Source: Gnetum montanum | Taxonomy: Eukaryota > Streptophyta > Gnetopsida > Gnetales > Gnetaceae | Reading direction: 5' to 3' | Assembly (NCBI GenBank): GCA_015680685.1 | Contig: MNCI01030472.1 | Coordinates: 63,531-127,530, forward strand | Length of the DNA stretch: 64,000 nt | Part shown: in pieces, positions 33,874 to 43,106 of the stretch | How the letters are laid out: each line of letters starts with the position of its first letter | Position numbering within the stretch: position 1 is the first letter of the stretch | The notes under the pieces: generated by a model | Seen by the model: the letters and a program-made list of their open reading frames with translations, nothing else | The model's database searches: none | Told to the model about the DNA's origin: nothing | Made by a program: the position numbers and the translations under genes

Positions 33874-34023
33874 GTTCCATCCATTTTTGTAGGTGTAGAA
33901 CATTTGTGTTGTGTTTTTATTTTGTTTTCATTTCACACTGCGGCATAGTCCCAATTTCACCATCTAATAATCCCATACCTATCCACTGTGTAATAACTGT
34001 AACTCGAGGACGAATTTTCATTC

Positions 34024-34036
34024 AGTCATGGGGATA
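34024..34036 (+). other. Polypurine tract of element A
   Basis: AGTCATGGGGATA lies directly before the 3' LTR start, as in elements 1 and C. Confidence 0.65.
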
Positions 34037-35492
34037 TCATGAGTCGCGTTTTGGGCGACCGCGATATCGCGTACACGATATCGCAGCTAAGTCGCAATAT
34101 CACGTACGCGATATAGCTACCCGTTGCCAGTTCTATAAATAAGAGGTGACTCTCCCTTGTTTCACATCTAGTTTAGTCCCTTGGTGAAACTCTGGCAATT
34201 TTATCCCTCCAGAGATAGAATTATTTTCTAGTGTATGCCCGCAGTGTGGTGATTGTAATTGTACAACATCCTTTATTCAAGTGTGACGTACTTGGACATG
34301 CACATGACCGAAAATAAAGATCGAGATTACTTCATCATTACAAGATTCACTTAGTTTAATTATTTACTTAATTGTTATTTCCAGCTTTCCTAGTTAATCT
34401 CTCTCATCCTTATCTCATGTTAAAACGTGAAATGAGTACGACTTGATTACAAGCATTTAAGTGTGACTACTTGGTAACCCAGTAGCATACTGATGAGTGG
34501 CGAGGTACCCCTACACTCAACCATACGAATACGAGCATTACACGCATGATCCAGTCAAACTCCGCAAACTAAGTGCCTACACGCCTTATGGAACACTTAA
34601 AGTTAATCATTCGTTGTCTTCCCAGACTTACTTGTATTTGTCACGGTTGTATGGTTAAGTAAGTCTGAGGTATGTGATTTTTATATCTTTTCAGTTTTAT
34701 CTCCTATGCTAATGAGGTGAAGGGTGAAGAGACTAATTAACTAACTTTAACTAACTAACTAAGCCTTAATTAACCTAGCATCAGCATCCATTCCCACTTA
34801 CCATTCACACCCTGAACCAATGCAACCTTGGTTACCAAATGCTATTCATTACTAGGATCACCAAGCATAACGCACGTGCTCGAAGCGGTCNTATTTGCTC
34901 GAATAAGATCCGTTCACTCTGGAGCTCTTAGGCACATGGAAACTATTCTATCTCTGGAGAGGTAAAACTGCCAAAGTTTCGCTACAGTTTAGGCCTAAAC
35001 TTAGAAACAAGGGAGAGCCGCCTCTTATTTATAGATTTGGAGGCGCACTGCGATATCGCATACGCGATATCGCAACGGACGTGATATTGCGGCCCATGCG
35101 ATATCACGTCCCATCACGTACCTAGGATCTACGCTTGGTAATCCCAGTGGTAGTCGTGCACAAAGTCCAAGATGTGTACGGATAATCAAGGAACAAATGC
35201 TCATCGCACTTAGGCTAGTTAGATTCTCTTACCCTTTCTCTCTTAGCTTAGATAATATTACTTTCCATTGCCTTCAGGAGTAGCATTAGATTAGAAAACA
35301 CATCGTACACCTCACTTTAGACTAAACCATTCGTGACAAAGCTAATACTAGTTCAGGTGGGACGACAACGAACTATGACCTAAGGCTAACTGTCTAGATG
35401 CCACAACTAGTCCGTTTGCAGAGTTGGACCGGATCGTGCGTGTAACGCTCGTATTTGTATGGTTGAGTGTAGGGGTACCTCGCCACTCATCA
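34037..35492 (+). repeat. 3' LTR of element A, interrupted by a solo LTR
   Basis: Starts TCATGAGTCGC (first bases mutated) and ends CTCATCA. The two parts, 34037-34490 and 35117-35492, align end to end with the 5' LTR at 26287-27097. The right flank GTTAC resembles the left flank GTTAT. Confidence 0.88.
34491..35116 (-). repeat. Solo LTR nested in the 3' LTR of element A
   Basis: TGATGAG…CCATCA, reverse orientation (on the + strand it begins with the complement of the U5 end CGAGGTACCCCTACAC, and TATTTATA appears near 35030). Flanked by CATAC (34486-34490) and CGTAC (35117-35121), a 5-bp target copy with one change. A single N is at 34891. It is the product of LTR-LTR recombination of a full element (inference). 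Confidence 0.85.
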
Positions 35493-37329
35493 GTTACATT
35501 AATCATATCAAATGTTTTATTTACGCCTGTTGCATTTTCTCAAGCATGTTGAGATGTGCCCTGAAAGCATAACTTTTAGACATAAAACAAAGATAATAAT
35601 TTTTTAAAACATGACATGGAATCAAGCCTGGTCTTCAACAAACATGTGAGCATCAAATATGCAAGAGTTCAACATTATTTTCTTGCATTGCTATGATGGA
35701 TAGAGATGTTTATGTTTCATGCAAACAAAATTTTTTTCTTCAAGTAGAAAGGTTGGTTCAACATAAAAAGTTTACATGAAAAGAAAATGTTAGACATATG
35801 TTGCATAAACTCTTGATGTCTCTAATTAGTCACTAAGTTAAGTCTAACTTTCATGCTTTATGGTTTTCAACCTTAAATGTTGAATCTTCTTAAATGCAAT
35901 GAGTTAGAAGAGGCTTTAAGTTTAATTTTTTCTTTTTTTATGATATCTTTTAATAATGTTGATTCTATTGACAAGGTGAAGGCCTCCTCCCACTCTACTT
36001 AATGTTAATCTTTTTATGGAATTTCTAATTTTCTACCTCAAAGAGGAGGTTTTTAAGGATTGGCTATAAGGATAAAAACTTAAAAAGACATCTCCAAAAT
36101 TGTTAGACCTTTTTGTTGATTTGGAGTTTCTCCTCATTACGGTACTGTTTGCTTTCATACTACTTGTTTGCTTTCATACTCTAAATTTTTATTTTTAATA
36201 TGTATATTTTGTGAGGTCCAACACCCAAATTTTTTCTTTTTTTCTTATTTGAGAATTCTATTTTTAACATGCCCCAAGAACATTGTTTTTACCTTTCATT
36301 TAATTTTTAAGTAAGAAAGAAGGTAGTAAGTGTATTTTGTTATTTATTTATTTATTTTTATTATAACTCCTAGTAGTGCCAACGGGTGTTGTGAGGCCAA
36401 AACAAACATTGTTAAAGAATGAGCATGAGCCATACCACAATTAGTATGCCTCGAAGCATTGTTCCAAGCGGAAAACACATTGACCAAGTAACCGTAATTT
36501 GAGTTCTTTAATATTGTTAAAGAACGCCAAGCTGTAAAAATCAAATGCCAAGTAAACGTAATTTGAGTTCTTTAATATTGTTAAAGAACTCCAAGCTGTA
36601 AAAGTCAAATGTCAAGAATCAAGGGAAGGGAAGGGCCTGTAATTTGGAGTAATGGTAAGCTGGAAGAGTTGCGTTGCATAGCTTAAAGAGATTTAAGCTT
36701 TTTTGCTCGTCTACTAACGTTTTTAAGATCTTGTTTGACAAGATGAACACCGTCGCTCCTGAAATATCGGTTGGGCTGGGCCTATTGATTTCAACATGCC
36801 ATTTTGCAGTGGATAAAATATTATCAAAAGGTAATGATAAGACAATGGTAGACTTCGAAAATTCAGACCTTGCCTTGAGAAAAAGACAATTGCGAATACG
36901 CAGCTATTTCCAACAGCAGACACGCGTTCATGATCTGTGCTAGTGCCAGTCCCAACAAAAAACACAGAAAACAGAGAATAAAAAACTTAGTCAAATTCCA
37001 AAGTCAAGTTTTCAGAAAATAATGATGATGATATGTGACGTGGTTGTGGCCGCAACGATAGAAATTGACAGTAACATTTTTAAGTGCATTAAAATGACAC
37101 GCTGTGAAAGACATTTTTAATTTTGAATTTATTTTACAGAAGAAATGCTTTGGAGCAAGCATTGCCTCCTTCAAATTCTTTCCTTAATTGATGATGCGAG
37201 CTCCGGCGTGACGTGTTTTCATTTATTATTTTCTGTAAACCACTTTTTTTCAGTGACATTTTTAAAAAAAATTCAAGTACTTTCATACTTTGAGCAGCAT
37301 TCCATGTCAGCATCTAACGCTGTGCACTC
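35493..37329. other. Repeat-poor intergenic region
   Basis: No gene recognised. It is AT-rich, with a 64-bp tandem duplication at 36487-36614. A + strand ORF at 36674-36943 (89 codons) has no recognisable domain. Confidence 0.5.
36487..36614. repeat. Two tandem copies of a 64-bp unit
   Basis: Unit starts AGTAACCGTAATTTGAG (36487) and AGTAAACGTAATTTGAG (36551); the copies differ at only a few bases. Each contains inverted arms GTTCTTTAA and TTAAAGAAC around TATTG. Confidence 0.85.
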
Positions 37330-37722
37330 CTAGCCTGTGCACTCTTAGCCTCCGACAAAAAATACAACAAAACAAAAATAGAGGTAAATAGAGAGAACTG
37401 AATTTCACACTTTATTCAACTGATAATGGCCTTTAAATAGGGAAATACATCAACGAAAAATAGCAACTGAATCTTAATATGAAGCAACTTTATAACGGTC
37501 GACACTTTATCGACACTTTACCCTTAACAGTTGACCCTTCCTCCACCCTTCAACTTTTGTAACAGTAATGGCCAACCATTCAATTTCCAAAGAATGAAAA
37601 TAGCAATAGAATCCATTCAATTTGTAAAGAACAAAAATAGCAACCAAATCCCTATGGACAATTCTTAAAGACTAGGACAAACAAAAAAAGCATGTTTAAC
37701 AATGAAACACATCTAACATTTC
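37330..37722 (-). repeat. Copia-like LTR fragment (probable)
   Basis: Read on the minus strand it has a TATTTAAAGG TATA-type box followed by 'AGTTGAATAAAGTGTGAAATT', a poly(A)-signal context common in plant Copia LTRs, and a beginning like TGTTAGATGTGTTTCATTG. No internal coding part is next to it. Boundaries are approximate. Confidence 0.4.
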
Positions 37723-37866
37723 ATACCTAAATGAATTCAAAATAAAATTAGTTATTTCAAGGTTTTAAAGGCTATTTATATTTATAGATATGGTTTTACC
37801 CCTATTTTTCTATAGCATCATAGTGTAACTTTTACTCTATATAAACTTATTACTTGATATACTATC

Positions 37867-39061
37867 TAATGAAGCGGTTACTCTAATTATTAGAGCGGTT
37901 ATTATTAGAGCAGTTACTGTAGCGGTTACTCTAGCAGTTATTCTAATTATTAGAGCGGTTACTCTAACGATTACTTTAGTGGTTACTCTAATTATTAGAG
38001 CAGTTACTCCCAAGTCTATAAATACAGTGCCAAGGTGCACAATTGGGAGAATGTTTTTAGTAGTCAAGTAGCGAAACTCTTGTAATCTGTTTGAAAGTTA
38101 GAATATTTTCCAAGTGCCTACAACAGAAGGTCTAAGTGTGAATGGATCTTTATTCAAGCATTGATGCACTTGAGCACACCATTGTGTTGGCAATAAAGAC
38201 GAGCTCTTTGATTCATCCTTGCAGCACTTGAGATTTATTTTCTTACGCATTTCTTTTATCTTATTTTCTTATACATTTATTTTATTTTATGCACTTTACA
38301 TTTATGTTATTAGCATAGCAATTCATTTTGATCAATTAAGCAAATCGTTAAATTACACAAGCACGACCCCTTCAAGCATACGTGTGACACTTGGTAGCTC
38401 AGAAATGATTAACATTTGATAGCCTAGGGGTCTTTGCATAAAGTTCAGGATGTGTCAGGGAAGTGGGAACGATTATTTGTGTTAGGCTAGATTAGACCAT
38501 AGTCTACTTAGTAATTAATTACTCTCACTTTCATTCTTATTTACTTTAATTGTTGATTATTTATTGTTGTCTATCTAGTTAATATTTCCTTTATTGTCAT
38601 TTACACTTCCTGTTGCTGATGTGGAATGAGTATGACTTAATTATGAACATTTAAGTGTAACTACTTAGTAACCTAGTAGTGTATCTAGTAGTGCTCAAGT
38701 AATGTGTGCTTGAAAATCCCAGAAGTAGTACACGAGGTCAAAGATGCGTACGGATGGTTAAGGACGGATGCTCATCGCACTTAGGCTAGCTTAGATTTTA
38801 CTTTATGTTGCCTATTAACTTAATCAAGATTGTTTCCCATTGTCTCTAGGAGTAGCCTAGTTTAGAATCACATCATACACCTCACTCTGGACTAAACCAT
38901 ATGTGACAAAACAAATACTAGTCTAGGTGGGAAGACAGTGAACTGCGATCAACGTATAATTGTCTAGGTTTGACAACTAGTCCGTTTGCGAAGTTTGACC
39001 GGATCGTGCGTACATGTTCGTATTCGTATGGTTGAGCTTAGGGGTGCATCGCTGCTCATCA
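37867..39061 (+). repeat. Solo LTR of the AATTATT-palindrome subfamily
   Basis: It runs from TAATGAAG (decayed TGATGA) to CTCATCA, about 1.2 kb. U3 (37870-38010) consists of repeated CTCTAATTATTAGAG palindromes, then TATAAATA (about 38019). The rest aligns with the 5' LTR of element C, including 'CAATAAAGACGAGCTCTTTG' (38191-38210). No PBS, gag or purine tract is next to it. The candidate 5-bp flanks do not match cleanly. Confidence 0.8.
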
Positions 39062-40260
39062 CTGTGTTAGTAATGGATTATTTTTTAACATACTTTTGTT
39101 TGCAGATGCGTGGCTTTGATTGCAAAATCAACTATAAGATTAAATTACATGCTTCAAATCCTCCATGATTACTGCAACCATTCTAGTATGAAAGTAAATA
39201 TTGATAATAATCAAATTCTAGTTTATGGTACTAGAAATAGAAATTATAAATTTTTTATTAGGTAAAAAGACTTGATATATGTGAATCTTATAAATATTTA
39301 GGAGTTGAATTTGCGGTTAAGTATACATGGAATACCTTTATTGTTCAAAAGGTTTCAAGTGGCATGTGAGCTCTATTTACTCTAAGAAATAACTGAAGCA
39401 TGAAATAAATTTTGGCATAGGAAATTAGAAGCAAACTTTTTTGCAGTTTTGTCCAACCTATATTATTATAAGGGTTGTTGCGTGGGGATGTTCTCTTTCC
39501 ACATGTAATTGAAAAAAATTAGAGCATGTTCAAAATTAGTTTCTTATATGTGAATTTCAAGTGATAATATAGACTTCTTATGATATCTTACTTTTAGAAG
39601 CAGATATGTTTCCCCTCGAAGTTGAAGCTCTTTGTTAATTTATTACTTATACCTAGAAGTTAAGTTACATGGAGAAGGTCCATTATAACAAGGAGATGAT
39701 GAATGTTATACAAGAAAATGAATGGTTGCATAAAGGAAAATTATGACTTTAGTCATGGAATATTGTAATGGAGGATCTCCTTTTAAATAAAAGGCTCTTC
39801 TAGAAGACTATAAACGAAAAAGTATTGGCTAAAGTTTGGTTAAACATGTCAGGAAAAAAACATTTTAATTATATTCTACTAGAGGATGTTTGTTATTAGT
39901 ACTCAAAAATATCTATTCTTAGCTATTCCTATTCATTTAAGGAATCAAATTGCTAGAGCAATAATGAACTTTCATTGTCTCCTTATTGAGATAGACCATT
40001 GGATCAATTTACCGAAAAGAGTGTATTTGCAAACCATGTAAACAAAGCATAGAGAATGAAGAACATATATTTTTATTTTGCCCATTTTTGGCTCACATTA
40101 GAATGAATTATAATATTAATTGTAATTTCCTCGTTTTCTTTCAAATTAACCCTATTTGCTTGGGGCATTACATCAATGATATTTTCAACTTTTGTCAAAA
40201 AAATGTGTTGAGGCTTTATTACCATTCAACAAATCCTTTATGATTTCCTAGACATAATAA
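39062..40260 (+). pseudogene. L1-type LINE fragment (RT C-terminus and zinc-binding end)
   Basis: Directly after the solo LTR, with one frameshift, the sequence reads FAD(D)VALIAKSTIRLNYMLQ and 'YCNHSSMKVNI', the catalytic FADD region and downstream part of a non-LTR reverse transcriptase. 'YKYLGVEFAVKYTWNT' follows at about 39290-39335. Near 40020-40100 'CICKPCKQSIENEEHIFLFCP' matches the CCHC zinc-binding motif at the end of plant L1 ORF2 proteins. Many stops are present; the 5' part is absent. Orientation +. Confidence 0.75.
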
Positions 40261-40546
40261 AAATTTCTGGTTTCAAATATATTTAACATGTTTCAAAAAT
40301 CATAGAACTTAGGCTCACTTGTCAAGTAGTAAAGACTTAGATTTGAGTCTAGGCACAACTATTGGTAAGAAGTTAGGTTTTTATTTATCCACTAACCTCC
40401 TAGGACTTGCCTTGGTGAGATAAGCACTGAGCCTTTAGAATCAATATTTAGAGACCATTACTTAGAATCATGGTTGAGTTTAAGAACTTTGTTTTAACCT
40501 AAGGGCAGCCACTCATAAAAACTTATGCTTTCGCTCACTGACCACT

Positions 40547-40686
40547 CTCCCAAACCCCAGATTTCACCCTAACAATTGAACCTCTAGAAGATGACAAATC
40601 TCAAAAACTTCCAAATCTCCCAGACCCCGGATTTCACGCTAACAATTGAGCCTCTAGAAGATGACAAATCTCAAAAACTTGCAAAT
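40547..40686. repeat. Two tandem copies of a 70-bp unit
   Basis: Copies start CTCCCAAACCCCAGATTTC (40547) and CTCCCAGACCCCGGATTTC (40617) and end CTTCCAAAT and CTTGCAAAT; only a few differences. Confidence 0.85.
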
Positions 40687-41652
40687 AAACTTTAAAATTC
40701 CAAGCCTCCATAAAAGACATTGTACGAAGGAGTGACGCCGTTGCTGGCACGAACGTTTGTGAGCACGCATGATGCCCAAATTGTTTCGTCCAATCTAATT
40801 CACACAGACGCAGACCAAAATGTTTCTGTCTATCTGTCTTCCTTGTCCTTGTTACGGATGGTCAACTGACGCTACCTGAACTGTGTAAAAGAAATTAAAG
40901 CACCTGCGAAACGGCTAATTCTAGACACAGGTGATTTTGTAATCTAATATCTAGATCTATCCGCGTTGGCGGATTTGGCAATGATGCCTTTGAAATTTGT
41001 TGCTACTGTTGTTAGTGCGTAGGGTTGAAGCGTTTCATGTGACACAGATTCAGACAGACGGACGGACGGATCGAATTGCTTCGCCACGCCGTGATTGATG
41101 TTCCATACAGACACTGGAAAAGCGCGTTGCTGTGAATGATGCTCTCAAGTCGCATGCTTCACTTGACTTTGGCTCCGAGTTCCAGCCTTGGTAAAAAATC
41201 TTGAAACTAGTCATGTCTGATACCTGCTACAATTGAATTGGGAAAAAAAAAAAGAAAGGGAAAAAACTTCGAACGAAAGCGCTCAAAATATTTCGTTGCT
41301 TTGAATTGTCAGCTCAGGTCAAAGAACTCAGCTACAATAAGTTAATTTAATTTAGTTTGAGGCGGTCATGCTGAGCTTTCGACTTCAGAAACATCTCTGG
41401 CAAGAAATAAGTGTCTTATTGCTTCAAGAATGTTTGTGGTAAAAAACGCGTCTAGAATCGTTTCCGGAAGAAAAACGTAGGATTTGGCCAAAATAAGTTC
41501 AAACAAAAACGGAGGATTCGGTGGCAGAAATGCAAGTTCAAACAAAATTGGAAAATTCTGCATTCTAAGGAGGATGGAAGATTCGGTGTTAAAACTGTTT
41601 GCTCTACCAAAACAAAACAATTTTAACTTTGATGCTTAAATCTCGGAAGTAT

Positions 41653-41698
41653 GTGCTACAATCATAACTCTCATTTGTATTTGTTATGATTGTAGCAC
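41653..41698. repeat. Perfect 16-bp inverted repeat (hairpin)
   Basis: GTGCTACAATCATAAC (41653-41668) and its exact complement GTTATGATTGTAGCAC (41683-41698) flank a 14-nt loop. Confidence 0.9.
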
Positions 41699-42644
41699 AA
41701 ATAAACATTTGAATGAACATTTAAAAAAGATAGCCTGCGATTTACACGCTGCCTCTAATCTTTGAACAGCGTGTAGCAGGTAATGACTTCAAACTTTAAA
41801 ATTTCATAGACGTTTTACGTAAAAATTTAATGTTTTACAATTTCCAATCCAAGAATTACCAAAGGCCACGCTGTAATCCGTGACGAGCTCACGTTCCATC
41901 CTTGGCTGTAAAGCACCTCCCTTCCACCTATGCTATGCCAAAACGCTCGCACGGAGAGCTTGGACGGTTACTGTTACGAGCTAATTTAGCAGTTGAACTT
42001 GTCGTGGTGTGGCGAGAACAATTGTCATCGTCAGTAGAAATTCAAAATAACTAAGCAAATACATGAAATATAGCAACGTTCAATGTTTGTGGCAGGCAGT
42101 TATACGGAACTGGACAGGCACCTGCAGATTCAGCTCAAAGCAAGCCTGCAAGTAAAGATGTAGATGCGTGACGGACATTAATATTTGCCCATGACAGGCG
42201 ACGTGCTGCGTGGAATGCTGTGCTATATGTATGCATTCCATCTGTTTTGATGTGCTTTGCGCATCAAAAATGGATTCGCTCTTTCTGTGAGACGCCACAG
42301 CAGAGGCAAAAGGTCAAAAGCCAAATCCAAATCCTAAATGCAAATGCAAATGCGTGATATGTACAATCAATCGGATTGAAATATTGAAGTTGATTTTGTT
42401 GGGCCCCTCCCAGACTGTCGTTCACACTCAGGACACGGTTTGGGTTTGTGTCTGAGGTGAGGAAGGTGGTTGTGCTTTGCCAGAGTCTCAGTCCGTCAGT
42501 CAGATCTTTGTCCATATTTCTGTGTTGTTTTCTTACCGTGCAAAATCTTAAGAGGATCCTATGGCCTTTTTTCTCTATTCTTTTTAAGCCCCTGTTTTCC
42601 ATTTTCTTTTGCTTTTGCATAGGGACGAAACAAAGCACACCACA

Positions 42645-42668
42645 GCACGGCACGGCACGGCACGGCAC
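42645..42668. repeat. GCACG pentanucleotide microsatellite
   Basis: Four to five units of GCACG in a row, about 440 bp before the MLO start codon. Confidence 0.85.
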
Positions 42669-43106
42669 TCCGTGCGTGTTTGTTTGTGGAGGAGCATCAC
42701 TAGTTGCTTGACAGCCACAACTACGTTATCAGTCATCGGTGGCATGCCTGATTGCTACTGGTTCGTTCGTGACCTCCTTATTCTGGAATTGCACATTCCT
42801 TTCATTTTCTTTTCATTTTACTTTCCTTATTTCTTCGCTGTTGACTTGTGGACGCAAAAACTCTCGCTCTTCCTTCCCCTTCGAGTCGTGTGTTATTCGA
42901 TGGTTTTTTTTCTCCGATCTACTGCCGTTACATGCCTGCCGATATTCTTTGCTTTCCGGCATCTTGCAAGATACCGTTCTTGAGTTTTAAGGTTTTGGCC
43001 TGTGCGTTTTGATTGTATTTAGTGTCGTTGTGGTGCTGTTATGGATATATTGTTAAATTGTGTGTTGTTTCTTTGTGAAGGAGCGGAGCAGTGAAGTAAG
43101 GGAGCA

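Larger units (their letters stand above)
26287..35492 (+). mobile_element. Element A: complete nonautonomous LTR retrotransposon with gag and ORF2, no pol
   Basis: 5' LTR (26287-27097), tRNA-Asp-like primer site (27099-27115), gag in one frame (27242-29224), spacer, internal promoter-like block (30600-30660), purine tract (30832-30846), leader intron (30911-31133), ORF2 (31134-33873), polypurine tract (34024-34036), and 3' LTR (34037-34490 plus 35117-35492) split by a solo LTR. Flanks GTTAT and GTTAC are near-identical 5-bp target copies. There is no RT, RNase H or integrase, so mobility would depend on enzymes of a pol-bearing relative such as element 1. The size without the nested LTR is about 8.6 kb. 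It resembles TR-GAG-type nonautonomous elements but has an extra ORF. Confidence 0.88.
40687..43106. other. Upstream region of MLO, no gene recognised
   Basis: Low-copy-looking sequence with higher GC than the transposon area. Contains a GACG/GACGG microsatellite (about 41055-41069), a perfect hairpin (41653-41698), a second weaker inverted repeat (about 41731-41780, ACACGCTG…CAGCGTGT) and a GCACG pentamer repeat (42645-42668). It probably includes the MLO promoter and 5' UTR; I could not fix a TATA box or transcription start. ORFs at 42264-42668 and 42448-43000 have no recognisable domain. Confidence 0.45.

Noticed and set aside
36674-36943. 89-codon ORF as a gene
   Set aside because: No domain, no intron/exon context, and the surrounding sequence is repeat debris.
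40320-40530. Possible SINE (tRNA-like phrases near GGCTCACTTGTCAAGTAG)
   Set aside because: A-box and B-box matches too weak and no second copy in the window.
42264-43000. Overlapping ORFs of 83-134 codons on both strands upstream of MLO
   Set aside because: No recognisable domain, low-complexity Phe/Ser/Cys-rich translations, and both strands open to the same degree; most likely promoter and 5' UTR sequence.
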